NCBI RefSeq assembly: GCF_004345665.1
Contig: NZ_SLWR01000014.1
Coordinates: 62,001 to 126,000 of the forward strand
Reading direction: 5' to 3'
DNA from: Kribbella antiqua
GTDB taxonomy: Bacteria; Actinomycetota; Actinomycetes; Propionibacteriales; Kribbellaceae
DNA: 64,000 nucleotides
The notes under the pieces were generated by a model, which saw nothing but the letters and a program-made list of their open reading frames with translations, made no database searches and was not told the DNA's origin. Both the position numbers and the translations under genes were made by a program. Each line of letters begins with the position of its first letter. Position 1 is the stretch's first letter. Below are positions 34,483-43,451 of this stretch, piece by piece.

Positions 34483-35471
34483 GACTTGGAATACACCCCC
34501 TGCTCGCCCACCATGTGGGCGAATCGGTTGGCCGCCAGGACGAGGACGAGGCCGACGACTCCCTTGAACAGTCCGGCGGCCGCGCCGTACCCGAAGTCGC
34601 CGACGAGCAGGCCCTGGTAGTAGACGTAGGTGTCGAGCACCTCCGAGGCGCCGCCGCCGACCGCGCTGCGTTGCAGGATGAACTGCTCGAATCCAACTGT
34701 CAGCGCGTCGCCGAGCCGCAGGATCAGCAGCAGGACGATCACCGGCCGCAGGCCTGGCAGCGTGATGTGCCAGAGCCGGCGCCACCGGTTCGCTCCGTCG
34801 GCTGCGGCGGCCTCGTAGAGCCCCGGGTTGATGGTCGACAATGCGGCGAGGAACACGATCATTCCCCAGCCGGCGTCCTTCCAGACCGATTGCGCGGTCA
34901 CCAGCAGAATGAACGTGTCCGGCTTCGTCATCAGGTCGACCGCCTGGTGACCGTGCTGGCGCAGGGTCTGCGAGAGCAGGCCGGCTCCGCCGATCATCTG
35001 CTGGAACAGCGACACGACCAGCACCCAGGAGAAGAAGTGCGGCAGGTACACCACACCCTGGATGAGGTTGCGCACCTTCGACGACAGGACGCTGTTCAGC
35101 AGCAGGGCCAGCGCGATCGGGATCGGGAAGAAGAACACCAGCTGGACGGCGGTGATCGACAGGGTGTTCGCGACCGCCCTCCAGAACCCCGGCTCGGAGA
35201 ACATTCGGCTGAAGTTGGCGAACCCGATGAAGTCGCTCCCGCGGATCCCGGCGTACGGCGAATAGTCCTGGAAGGCGATCACGTTTCCCAGCGTCGGGAA
35301 GTAGTGGAAGACGCCGAGCAGCACCACCACCGGCAGCACCATCACCAGCAACGGCCAGTCCCGCCGCAACCGATGCCGGAATCCCGCCCCGCCACGCTTT
35401 CGCCGCCGGCCGGGCCGAACCGCTTCGGGTGTGCGTTCCGCCTTCACCGGAGGCTTAACGACCGTTGTCAC
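34479..35471 (-). CDS. carbohydrate ABC permease, LplB-like
   Basis: 330 residues, GTG start that overlaps the binding-protein gene by 17 bp. About 40 cytosolic residues rich in Arg, then six helices (LLVMVLPVVVLLGVFHYFPT is the first). The segment GVVYLPHFFSWVLVVSLFQQM and EAA loop EAAAADGANRWRRLWHITLPGLRP are typical of LplB. Partner of the next permease in an oligosaccharide importer. Confidence 0.93.
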   Translation of the reverse strand: MTTVVKPPVKAERTPEAVRPGRRRKRGGAGFRHRLRRDWPLLVMVLPVVVLLGVFHYFPTLGNVIAFQDYSPYAGIRGSDFIGFANFSRMFSEPGFWRAVANTLSITAVQLVFFFPIPIALALLLNSVLSSKVRNLIQGVVYLPHFFSWVLVVSLFQQMIGGAGLLSQTLRQHGHQAVDLMTKPDTFILLVTAQSVWKDAGWGMIVFLAALSTINPGLYEAAAADGANRWRRLWHITLPGLRPVIVLLLILRLGDALTVGFEQFILQRSAVGGGASEVLDTYVYYQGLLVGDFGYGAAAGLFKGVVGLVLVLAANRFAHMVGEQGVYSKS

Positions 35472-37119
35472 TGAGCACCTTCGCGTAGAAGTCGCGGCCT
35501 TCGTTGCCGCCGTTGTCCTGCCACTGCTTGACAGCGGTCTTCAGCTCGCTGACCGGCTTGCGGCCGCGGTAGATGTCCTGCAGAGCGTCATCGAACGGCT
35601 GGTTCAGCGCCGCCATCTTCGCCGGCTGCTCGACCCGGATCCCGTCGAACAGGTTCTTCTCCCGGACCTTCGCGGACGCGTTCTGCCAGGCGCTCATCGA
35701 CTGGACATAGCCCGGGTACTCGCTCTCGGTGATCGCCGTCGGACGGCCACCGAGGAAGATGTACGTCTGCGAGACCTCCTTCTGTCCCAGGGCGGTGAGC
35801 TTCGGAGCACCGGACGGCTGCTTCGTGTAGTGCTTGCCCTCGACCCCGTAGTTGTAGAGCACGTACTCCTCGGTCCCGAACGGCGCCGCCGTGTAGTTCA
35901 TGACGCCGAGCAGCTCTTTCACACGCTCCTCGCCGACCCCCTTCTTCACGAAGGTGAAGATGCCGGCCGGCTCGCCACCCCACGTGATCGGCGTACCGCC
36001 GTCGTACGCGAACGGCATTACCGGCTGCGGGTTGAACTTCGGGTTGACCGTCTGCTGCCGCTGCAGCGACTCGTGCCAGCCACCCGGCCCGTTCTGCCGG
36101 ATCAGGAACTTGCCGCCCTCGAACAGCGCGTTCTCGTCCGCGCCGGCGTTCGCGACCACCTCCGGGTGCACGTACCCCGACTGGAACAGCTTCCGGACGA
36201 ACGCCACCGCCTCCTCGAACTCCGGCGTCTCGATCTTGTTGACCAGCTTGCCGCTGGGGTCCTTGATCCAGCCGCCCGGCACCCTGAACGCCCGGTGGAT
36301 CTCGTCGGCGACCGAGCCGAACGCCCACCGGCCCGCCTTCGCGTCGGTCAGTTGCTTGCCCAGTGCCAGCAGGTCGTCGGCGTTCTTCGGCGGCTCCGCG
36401 CCGAGCTGGTCGAGGATGTCCTTGCGGTACATCATCATCCAGGGGAAGCCGTCCGACGGGAACGGCACGGCCTTCAGCTGCGAGTTCCAGACGCCGTACG
36501 CCCAGGCCCGGGTCGGCAGGTTCGCCAGCATCGGGTACGCCGACACCTTGTCGCCGGCCAGATGCGGCGTGAGGTCCTCGAACAGCTTGTCCGCGGCCTG
36601 GCTGAACCGGGTCAGGCTGGAGATGTTCCAGCCCGGGATGCAGAGCAGCTCCGGAATGTTGCCGGCCGCAAGGATCGGTCCGAGCTTGTCCCCGTAGTCG
36701 TTGCCGTTCAGGATGTTGAACTTGACCGGCGCGCCGATCCGTTCGTTGTTCGCCTCGAAGTACGAATTGCCGGCCAGCGGCGGGATAGGGCTCCACAGCG
36801 GCGTCATCGCCGACACTTCCTTGCCGCTCGGCACCATCTTCTCCGGCACGGCCCGCTTCAGTTCGGCCGGGTAATGCGTGTAACCCGGCGAGGCGCCGTT
36901 CTCGCCGGGCAGGTCCGGCTTGACCGACTCGTACGGGGTGTACTTCGGCAGCAGCCCGGACAGCTTGTCCTCGGTCTCGGCCCGGCCGCTGGTCGACGAG
37001 CCGGACTTGCCGTCCGAACAACCGGTCAGCGTGACACCGCCGGTGGCCGCGGCGGCGCCCGCGCCGAGCAGGGAGATGAACGTCCGGCGGCTGGTGCCGC
37101 CGCCCACTGGTCCAGTCAC
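35455..37119 (-). CDS. LplA-type sugar-binding lipoprotein
   Basis: 554 residues from GTG 37119, which has AAGGGA 6 bases upstream. An upstream in-frame start at 37155 would put the ROK operator inside the gene. The signal is a twin-arginine type followed by a lipobox (SRRTFISLLGAGAAAATGG, then TLTGC), so it is probably a Tat-exported lipoprotein. The core matches large family 1 binding proteins of the LplA type. It would capture oligosaccharides released by GH12 and GH74 and hand them to the two permeases. First gene of the operon running to GH74 and GH42. Confidence 0.92.
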   Translation of the reverse strand: MTGPVGGGTSRRTFISLLGAGAAAATGGVTLTGCSDGKSGSSTSGRAETEDKLSGLLPKYTPYESVKPDLPGENGASPGYTHYPAELKRAVPEKMVPSGKEVSAMTPLWSPIPPLAGNSYFEANNERIGAPVKFNILNGNDYGDKLGPILAAGNIPELLCIPGWNISSLTRFSQAADKLFEDLTPHLAGDKVSAYPMLANLPTRAWAYGVWNSQLKAVPFPSDGFPWMMMYRKDILDQLGAEPPKNADDLLALGKQLTDAKAGRWAFGSVADEIHRAFRVPGGWIKDPSGKLVNKIETPEFEEAVAFVRKLFQSGYVHPEVVANAGADENALFEGGKFLIRQNGPGGWHESLQRQQTVNPKFNPQPVMPFAYDGGTPITWGGEPAGIFTFVKKGVGEERVKELLGVMNYTAAPFGTEEYVLYNYGVEGKHYTKQPSGAPKLTALGQKEVSQTYIFLGGRPTAITESEYPGYVQSMSAWQNASAKVREKNLFDGIRVEQPAKMAALNQPFDDALQDIYRGRKPVSELKTAVKQWQDNGGNEGRDFYAKVLSDNGR

Positions 37120-37134
37120 GATCGATCCCTTACG

Positions 37135-37161
37135 ATTAGTTGGGCTAGTAGCCAAACAAAT
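37135..37161. promoter_or_regulatory. candidate ROK operator
   Basis: Arms ATTAGTTGGGCTA (37135-37147) and TAGCCAAACAAAT (37149-37161) around a single central G; 11 of 13 positions are complementary. This AT-rich palindrome is the lowest-GC stretch in the neighbourhood and lies 16 bp before the binding-protein start and 71 bp before the ROK gene. Such AT-rich inverted repeats are typical of ROK regulators (NagC/XylR). Confidence 0.7.
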
Positions 37162-37232
37162 TAGCTCAGACGATTCCGGACGACAAGGTGTAGAACTGAG
37201 CCACAGCCTGAACGAGCCGAACGGGACGGACC

Positions 37233-38423
37233 TTGATCACACAGACCGCGGACCACACGGACATCCGCGCCACCAACCTGGCCGCCGTGCTGGGTTTCCT
37301 GCGTCGTGAGGCGCCGTGCTCGCGGGCCGCGATCGCGTCCGGGACCGGGCTGAACAAGGCGACCGTGACCAGCATCGTGGGGGATCTGCTCGACCGGCGG
37401 CTGGTCCGCGAGACCCAGCAGACCCAGAACCACGTCGGCCGCCCCGCGACCCTGCTCGTCCTGGACGGATCGGCGTACGCCGCCATCGGGCTGGAAGTGA
37501 GCGCGCGAGGGTTGACCGCCCTCGCCTACGACACCGCAGGTGAGCAGGTACTGCGTTGGCACCGCGCCGGACCGGGTGTCGACGCCGGGCCGGCGAAGAC
37601 GGTCGCTGCGCTGGCGACTCTGGCGCGGCGAGCCATCACGACGGTGCAGTCGTCAGGCCGCCGGGTGCTGGGCATCACGGTTGGTGTGCCGGGGTTGGTG
37701 AACCGGGACGGTTGCGTCGTACTGGCTGCCGGCCTGGGGTGGCGGGACGTGTCGCTGCGGACGGAGCTGACGGCGTCGATCGGCCGGCCGGACATCCCGG
37801 TGACGGTCGAGAACGACGCGACGCTGGCAGTGCTGGCGGAGCATCTCTACGGTCCACTGGCCGACTGCGAGAACCTCATCCACCTGACCGGCGACACCGG
37901 GGTCGGCGCCGGCATCATCGTCGACGGTCGACCGCTGCGCGGACATCTCGGCTACGTCGGCGAGATCGGCCACCTGCGTCTCGTGCCCGACGGTCCCGTC
38001 TGCGGCTGCGGCCAGCGCGGTTGTCTCGAAGCACTGGCGAGTCTGCCCGCCATCCTGTCCCGCGTCGACGGCCTGGACGACTCAGATCCGCAGGTCCAGC
38101 TCGAGCACCTCATCCGCCGAGCCGATGCCGGCGAGGCCGCCGTCACCAAGGTCCTGGCGGAAGCCGGTATGCACCTCGGCCACGGCGTCGCGGCCCTGGT
38201 CAACATCCTCAACCCGGCGCAGATCGTCCTCGGCGGCTCGTACGCCCTGCTCTCCGTCCACCTCATCCCGAGCATCACCAAGGCCCTCGAAGAAGCCGCC
38301 ATCGCCCCGGAGGCCGGCGGCTGCACCGTCACCGCGTCAACCTTCCCCAACACCGCCACTCCCCTAGGCGCCACCGCCCAGGCCCTCACCCCCCTCACCC
38401 AAGGCCACCTGCCGGTCCTCTGA
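37233..38423 (+). CDS. ROK-family regulator, divergent from importer operon
   Basis: 396 residues, TTG start with GGACGG upstream. N-terminal winged helix about 10-75 (LRREAPCSRAAIASGTGLNK, then TVTSIVGDLLDRRLV) with the ROK kinase-like core: ENDATLAVLAEHLYG, GVGAGIIVDGR, and the zinc signature GEIGHLRL then CGCGQRGCLEALAS. Such proteins bind sugar or sugar phosphate and repress transport genes. The shared palindrome at 37135-37161 makes the importer-GH74-GH42 operon its likely target. The ATP-binding residues typical of true glucokinases are not obvious, so it is a regulator. Confidence 0.92.
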   Translation: MITQTADHTDIRATNLAAVLGFLRREAPCSRAAIASGTGLNKATVTSIVGDLLDRRLVRETQQTQNHVGRPATLLVLDGSAYAAIGLEVSARGLTALAYDTAGEQVLRWHRAGPGVDAGPAKTVAALATLARRAITTVQSSGRRVLGITVGVPGLVNRDGCVVLAAGLGWRDVSLRTELTASIGRPDIPVTVENDATLAVLAEHLYGPLADCENLIHLTGDTGVGAGIIVDGRPLRGHLGYVGEIGHLRLVPDGPVCGCGQRGCLEALASLPAILSRVDGLDDSDPQVQLEHLIRRADAGEAAVTKVLAEAGMHLGHGVAALVNILNPAQIVLGGSYALLSVHLIPSITKALEEAAIAPEAGGCTVTASTFPNTATPLGATAQALTPLTQGHLPVL

Positions 38424-38557
38424 CCGGGCGTTCAAGCCTTTCTTGACCGAGGAAAGCGCGTGCCTGAGGTCTTGACCTGGTCTCGCGGGGATGCAACCCT
38501 CTGAACACTCCGTCGTACCAAGGTCACTGGCCGAGACGGATTTTTTCGCCCAGACCG

Positions 38558-38607
38558 TCGAAGCGCTTCGATCAACAGCCGTTCGGCGCTCGTTCGAAGC
38601 GCTTCGA
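38558..38607 (+). promoter_or_regulatory. LacI operator doublet before GH3 gene
   Basis: TCGAAGCGCTTCGA at 38558-38571 and again at 38594-38607, 36 bp apart, directly upstream of the GH3 start at 38635. The core is identical to the sites at 28446-28463 and 43411-43428. A possible -35 TTGACC lies further up near 38474, without a convincing -10. Confidence 0.85.
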
Positions 38608-38634
38608 CACCAGCCGCAGCGGAGTCGATCGACG

Positions 38635-41379
38635 ATGAGTACTGCAGCACCGAATCCACCGTTCCGCGACCCGGCCCGGCCGCTGGGCGAACGGCTCGAC
38701 GATCTGCTCGGCCGGCTGACGACCGGCGAGAAGCTGGCCCTGCTGCATCAGCACCAGGCCCCTGTCCCCCGCCTCGGCCTGGACTCCTTCCGCACCGGCA
38801 CCGAGGCCCTGCACGGCGTCGCCTGGCTCGGCCCGGCGACCGTGTTCCCGCAAGCCATCGGCCTCGCCACCAGCTGGAACCCCGACCTCGTCCGCGCCGT
38901 CGGTTCCGCGGTCGGCGACGAAGTCCGGGTGTTCCATCAGAAGGACCCGGCCGGCGTCGGCCTCAACGTCTGGGCGCCGGTCGTCAACCCGCTCCGCGAC
39001 CCGCGCTGGGGACGCAACGAGGAGGGGTACGCCGAAGACCCCTGGCTGACCGGCGTGATCGCGACCGCCTACGGGCACGGCCTGACCGGCGACCACCCGT
39101 ACCTGCTGAAGACCGCGCCGACCCTCAAGCATTTCCTTGCCTACAACAACGAAACCGACCGCTGCATCACCTCCAGCAACCTGCCGCCGCGGGTCCTGCA
39201 CGACTACGAACTGCCCGCCTTCCGCGCGCCGATCGAAGCCGGTGCGGCTGTCGCGGTCATGCCGTCGTACAACCTGGTGAACGGACGGCCTGCCCACCTC
39301 AGCCCACTCATCAACGACGCCCTGCGTGCGTGGACCACCGACGACCTGCTCGTGGTCAGTGACGCCTACGCGCCGGCCAATCTGTTCGGCCTGCAGGCCT
39401 ACTACCCCGACGGCCCCACCGCGTATGCCGCCGCGCTCAAGGCCGGCGTCGACAGCTTCACCCAGGACGGCACCAACACGGGCCCGTCGATCCAGCACCT
39501 CAGCGATGCCATCGACCGCGGCCTGCTCACCGGCGACGACATCGACACCGCGGTTCGCCACGTACTCGCGGTCCGCTTCCGTCTCGGCGAGTTCGAGCCA
39601 GAGGAGCTCGACCCTTACCGGTCCCTCGAGCCCGACCTGGTCAACTCCCCCGCCCACCGCCAGCTCGCCCAGGACGCGGCCCGTCAGTCCATCGTGCTGC
39701 TCAAGAACGAAAACCAGGTCCTTCCGCTCTCTGCGGTCAAGCGCATCGCAGTGGTCGGCCCGCTCGCGAACAACCTCTTCGAGGACTGGTATGCCGGGAC
39801 GCTCCCCTACCAGCTCACCGCATTCGCCGGCATCGTCGAACGGCTGGGTGACGAACGCGTCGAGTACTGCGAGGGCGTCGACCGCATCCGGCTCCGCGTC
39901 GCCGGCTCGACGTCGTACCTCTCCATCGGCGCGGACACCGTGCTGCGGGCAGAGCCGGAAGCCGGCGAGTTCGATCTGCTCGACTGGGGTGGCGACGCTT
40001 GGGCGTTGCGCTCGGTTCGTACCGGCCGGCACCTGAACGTCACCGACGAGGGCGAACTCGTCGCTGACCAGCCTGGTCCGAACGGCTGGGAGGTCAAGCA
40101 GACCTTCCGCCTGATCGAGACGGCCGGCAAGCTCAACGTGCTGCATCTGCACAGCGGCCGATACGTCCACGTCGATGCGACCGGTGCGGTCACGCTGGCC
40201 GAGGAAGCCACCGCCTTCGAACTCGAGGTCGTCGTCGACGGCGCCGCCAGCGCGGCCGAGGTCGCGGCCCGCGCCGACACCGCGATCGTTGTCGTCGGCA
40301 ATCACCCGCTCGTGAACGGCCGGGAGACCGAGGACCGCGCCGAGCTCGAACTGCCGGACGCCCAGGACCGTCTGATCCGCGCCGTGCACGCGGCGAACGC
40401 CCGTACGGTCCTGGTGATCAGCAGCAGCTATCCGTTCGCGATCCGCTGGGCCGAGCAGCACCTGCCCGCGATCCTCTGGTCGGCGCACGGCGGCCAGGAA
40501 TACGGCCGGGCCCTCGCCGACGTCCTCTTCGGCGACGCCGACCCTGCCGGACGCCTGACCCAGACCTGGTACGAGAGCGCCGCCGATCTCCCCGACCTGC
40601 TCGACTACGACATCATCGCGACCGACGCGACGTACCTCTATTACCGCGGTACGCCGCTCTACCCCTTCGGCCACGGCCTCAGCTACACCACCTTCACGTA
40701 CGGCGATCTCCAGGTCAGCACCGTGGACGACGAGATCCGCGTCGCCTTCACAGTCACGAACGCCGGCACCCGCGCGGGCGTCGAGGTCGCGCAGCTCTAC
40801 ACCCGTCAGCAGCAATCGCGGGTCAAACAGCCGCTACGGCAACTCCGTGGCTTCCAGCGACTGGAGCTCCTTCCCGGTGAGAGTGCCGAAGTCGAGCTCA
40901 CCATCACCGACTTCAGCTTCTGGGACGTGACGCAAGACCGCCGCGTCGTGGAGAACGCGCGGCACAGCATCATGGTCGGCCGCTCCAGCACCGACATCCA
41001 CCTCGCCATGACCGTCGACATCGCCGGCGAGCACATCCCGCCGCGGTCTATCGCCGAGCTCACCGCGACCAGCTTCGACGAGTACTGCGGGATCACCTTG
41101 ATCGATGACGCCGTCGTCTCCCGCGAACCGCAAGCCTGGCTGGCTTTCGACGCCGTCGTGCTGGACGCGCCCACGTCGTACCAGGTCGGTGTCTCGAGCC
41201 CGGAGGGGGCGACGGTCGAGTTGCGGCTGGACGATCCGTTGCGGGGTGAGCTGCTCGACACGATTCAGGTCCCGCCAACGGAGCGCCGTACATCGATCAC
41301 CGGTGAGATCGCGCCGGTCGACGGGACCCACACGCTCTACGTGGTCTTCTCCGCCGCGGGCGTTGTGCTGGACATGTAG
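38635..41379 (+). CDS. GH3 beta-glucosidase with inserted beta-trefoil-like domain
   Basis: 914 residues from ATG 38635; an upstream in-frame ATG at 38491 would read through both operators. GH3 N-domain (TGTEALHGVAWLG, KHFLAYNNETDR) with nucleophile Asp in LLVVSDAYAP; GH3 C-domain (SIVLLKNENQVLPL, then IVVVGNHPLVNGRETEDR and WSAHGGQEYGRALADVLFG); fibronectin III-like domain (FTVTNAGTRAGVEVAQLY). An insert at about 420-535 (RLRVAGSTSYLSIG, ALRSVRTGRHLNVTDEGEL, VLHLHSGRYVHVDATGAV) looks like a fascin/ricin-type trefoil. No signal peptide, so cytosolic. It would release glucose from de-xylosylated ends. Confidence 0.9.
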   Translation: MSTAAPNPPFRDPARPLGERLDDLLGRLTTGEKLALLHQHQAPVPRLGLDSFRTGTEALHGVAWLGPATVFPQAIGLATSWNPDLVRAVGSAVGDEVRVFHQKDPAGVGLNVWAPVVNPLRDPRWGRNEEGYAEDPWLTGVIATAYGHGLTGDHPYLLKTAPTLKHFLAYNNETDRCITSSNLPPRVLHDYELPAFRAPIEAGAAVAVMPSYNLVNGRPAHLSPLINDALRAWTTDDLLVVSDAYAPANLFGLQAYYPDGPTAYAAALKAGVDSFTQDGTNTGPSIQHLSDAIDRGLLTGDDIDTAVRHVLAVRFRLGEFEPEELDPYRSLEPDLVNSPAHRQLAQDAARQSIVLLKNENQVLPLSAVKRIAVVGPLANNLFEDWYAGTLPYQLTAFAGIVERLGDERVEYCEGVDRIRLRVAGSTSYLSIGADTVLRAEPEAGEFDLLDWGGDAWALRSVRTGRHLNVTDEGELVADQPGPNGWEVKQTFRLIETAGKLNVLHLHSGRYVHVDATGAVTLAEEATAFELEVVVDGAASAAEVAARADTAIVVVGNHPLVNGRETEDRAELELPDAQDRLIRAVHAANARTVLVISSSYPFAIRWAEQHLPAILWSAHGGQEYGRALADVLFGDADPAGRLTQTWYESAADLPDLLDYDIIATDATYLYYRGTPLYPFGHGLSYTTFTYGDLQVSTVDDEIRVAFTVTNAGTRAGVEVAQLYTRQQQSRVKQPLRQLRGFQRLELLPGESAEVELTITDFSFWDVTQDRRVVENARHSIMVGRSSTDIHLAMTVDIAGEHIPPRSIAELTATSFDEYCGITLIDDAVVSREPQAWLAFDAVVLDAPTSYQVGVSSPEGATVELRLDDPLRGELLDTIQVPPTERRTSITGEIAPVDGTHTLYVVFSAAGVVLDM

Positions 41380-43382
41380 GTCGCGTCCGCGCGGACGAGG
41401 ACCGGGAGACTGTCGAATCCGTGCGTCTGCGTCACCCAACCCGGTCCACTCAACGTCGAGCCGCTGAGCAGGTCGGTCCAGGTGCCGGCGGGGAGGTAGA
41501 AGGAGACTGAGCCGTCGACGCTCATCACGGGCGCGACCAGGATGTCCGGGCCGAGCATGTATTGCCGGTCCAGATACGCAGCCGCCGGATCCTCCGGGAA
41601 CTCCAGGATCATCGGCCGCATCATCGGCACCCCCTCGCGATGCGCCTCCTCCGCGACCTGCACCAGATACGGCATCAACGACAGCTTCAGCTTGGTGAAC
41701 TTCCGCAGTACGTCGACCGCCTCCTCGTCGAAGGCCCAGGGAACCCGGTACGACGACGAGCCGTGCAGCCGCGAATGCGACGACAGCAGGCCGAACGGCA
41801 CCCACCGCTTGAAGATCGCCGGGTCCGGCTTCCCCTCGAAGCCGCCGATGTCGTGACTCCAGTAGCCGAAGCCCGATGCGGCCAGCGACAGTCCGCCGCG
41901 CAGTGACTCCGCCATCGCCTCGAACGTCGACTCGCAGTCGCCACCCCAGTGCACCGGGAACTGCTGCCCACCGGCCGTCGCCGACCGCGCGTACAGCACT
42001 GCCTCGCCCTCGCCACGGTTCTCCTCCAGCAGGCTGAAGACGGCCGCGTTGTACAGCTGCGGGTAGTAGTTGTGCATGCGTTCCGGGTCGGAGCCGTCGT
42101 ACCAGACGACGTCCTCGGTCGGGATGCGCTCGCCGAAGTCGGTCTTGAAGCAGTCGACACCCAGGTCGATCAGGGCCTGCAGCTTGGAGCGGTACCAGGC
42201 CGTCGCGTCGGGGTTGGTGAAGTCGACGATCGCCATCCCGGCCTGCCACATGTCCCACTGCCAGACCGAGCCGTCGGTGCGCTTGAGCAGGTAGCCCAGC
42301 TCACGGCCCTCCTCGAAGAGGACCGAGCGCTGGGCGATGTACGGGTTGATCCACAGGCTGATGCGCAGGCCGCGATCCTTCAGGCGCTGCAGCATGCCTG
42401 CCGGGTCCGGGAAGGCGACCGGGTCCCAGACGAAGTCGCACCAATGGAACTGCCGCATCCAGAAGCAGTCGAAGTGGAAGACGCTCAGCGGAAGGTCGCG
42501 CTCGGCCATCCCATCGACGAACGCGCTGGTCGTCTCCTCGGTGTAGTCGGTGGTGAACGACGTCGACAGCCAGAGGCCCATCGACCACTCCGGGACGCGG
42601 GCAGGCCGGCCGGTCAGTCCGGTGTAGCGGCGGAGCACGTCCTTCGGGGCCGGGCCGCCGATGACGTAATACGTCAGCTCCTGACCTTCGACGCTGAACT
42701 GGTTGCGCGACGTCACCTCGGAGCCGAGCTCGAACGACACCTTGGCCGGGCTGTCGACGAAGACGCCGTACCCCTTGCTGCTCAGGTAGAACGGCACGTT
42801 CTTGTACGCCTGCTCGCTGGAGGTGCCGCCGTCCGCGTTCCAGCTGTCGACGACCTGGCCGTTCTTCACCAGCGGCCCGAAGCGCTCGCCGAGCCCGTAG
42901 ATCGTCTCGCCGACTCCGAGCGCGAGCTGCTCGTGCACGTAGGTGCGACCGTCCTGGTCGGTGATGAACCCGACGCTCCGGGCGTCCGAGTTCGTCAGCG
43001 CCCGCCCGTCCTGTTCGAACCGGACGCTCCAGGGCCCGTCGAGGCTGATGATCGCGGTCAGCTCGCCCGACGTCAGCCGGGCCTCCACCGCATCCACCTC
43101 GACCTTCACCGGATGTTCGTCGTACGTGTTCAGCTGGTACGACGGACGCGCGGGAAGGCCACCCAGGTGGTGCGCGATCCGTACGCCGATCACCCCGGGA
43201 GCGGGTGACGTGAACCGGATCGTGAACACCGGCTGGTTGAGCGTGTCGCCGCGTCGCTCGATCCGCTTGGCCGGCGCGAACACGGTGAGCTCCCGCTCCC
43301 CCGCCTCCACACTCTCGACCTCGGCCGGTCTCAGCCGTGCCAGCCCGGATCGCAGCTGCCAAAACCCGTCACTGAATTTCAC
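41337..43382 (-). CDS. yicI: GH31 alpha-xylosidase (YicI-type)
   Basis: 681 residues. Family landmarks FHFDCFWMRQFHWCDFVWD, ISLWINPYIAQRS and the nucleophile Asp in DCFKTDFGERIPT match YicI-type alpha-xylosidases; the acid/base Asp is in WGGDCESTFEAMAESLRGGLS (split). No signal peptide. It would cut the terminal alpha-1,6-linked xylose from imported xyloglucan oligosaccharides so that the GH3 enzyme can go on. A LacI palindrome lies 29 bp upstream of the start. The last 43 bp overlap the convergent GH3 gene. Confidence 0.93.
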   Translation of the reverse strand: MKFSDGFWQLRSGLARLRPAEVESVEAGERELTVFAPAKRIERRGDTLNQPVFTIRFTSPAPGVIGVRIAHHLGGLPARPSYQLNTYDEHPVKVEVDAVEARLTSGELTAIISLDGPWSVRFEQDGRALTNSDARSVGFITDQDGRTYVHEQLALGVGETIYGLGERFGPLVKNGQVVDSWNADGGTSSEQAYKNVPFYLSSKGYGVFVDSPAKVSFELGSEVTSRNQFSVEGQELTYYVIGGPAPKDVLRRYTGLTGRPARVPEWSMGLWLSTSFTTDYTEETTSAFVDGMAERDLPLSVFHFDCFWMRQFHWCDFVWDPVAFPDPAGMLQRLKDRGLRISLWINPYIAQRSVLFEEGRELGYLLKRTDGSVWQWDMWQAGMAIVDFTNPDATAWYRSKLQALIDLGVDCFKTDFGERIPTEDVVWYDGSDPERMHNYYPQLYNAAVFSLLEENRGEGEAVLYARSATAGGQQFPVHWGGDCESTFEAMAESLRGGLSLAASGFGYWSHDIGGFEGKPDPAIFKRWVPFGLLSSHSRLHGSSSYRVPWAFDEEAVDVLRKFTKLKLSLMPYLVQVAEEAHREGVPMMRPMILEFPEDPAAAYLDRQYMLGPDILVAPVMSVDGSVSFYLPAGTWTDLLSGSTLSGPGWVTQTHGFDSLPVLVRADATYMSSTTPAAEKTT

Positions 43383-43410
43383 CGCAGCTGCCTCTCTACC
43401 CAGAGCGTTC

Positions 43411-43428
43411 CGTCGAAGCGCTTCGACG
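43411..43428 (-). promoter_or_regulatory. LacI operator CGTCGAAGCGCTTCGACG
   Basis: A perfect 18-bp palindrome 29 bp upstream of the GH31 start, sharing the core TCGAAGCGCTTCGA with the GH12/lacI and GH3 sites. It would sit on or near the promoter of the alpha-xylosidase gene. Confidence 0.85.
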
Positions 43429-43451
43429 AGTCTACCCGCGGAGAGCGCGGC

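Noticed and set aside
37120..37155. Earlier start of the LplA-type binding protein
   Set aside because: It would place the ROK palindrome in the coding region and has no ribosome site, whereas GTG 37119 has AAGGGA.
38412..38440. Terminator after the ROK gene
   Set aside because: Only a 5-bp CCGGT/ACCGG stem overlapping the stop codon; too weak to call.
38491..38634. N-terminal extension of GH3
   Set aside because: It would translate both LacI operators; the family begins after ATG 38635.
38572..40815. Long minus-strand frame opposite the GH3 gene
   Set aside because: No recognisable protein pattern; GH3 motifs on the plus strand explain the region.
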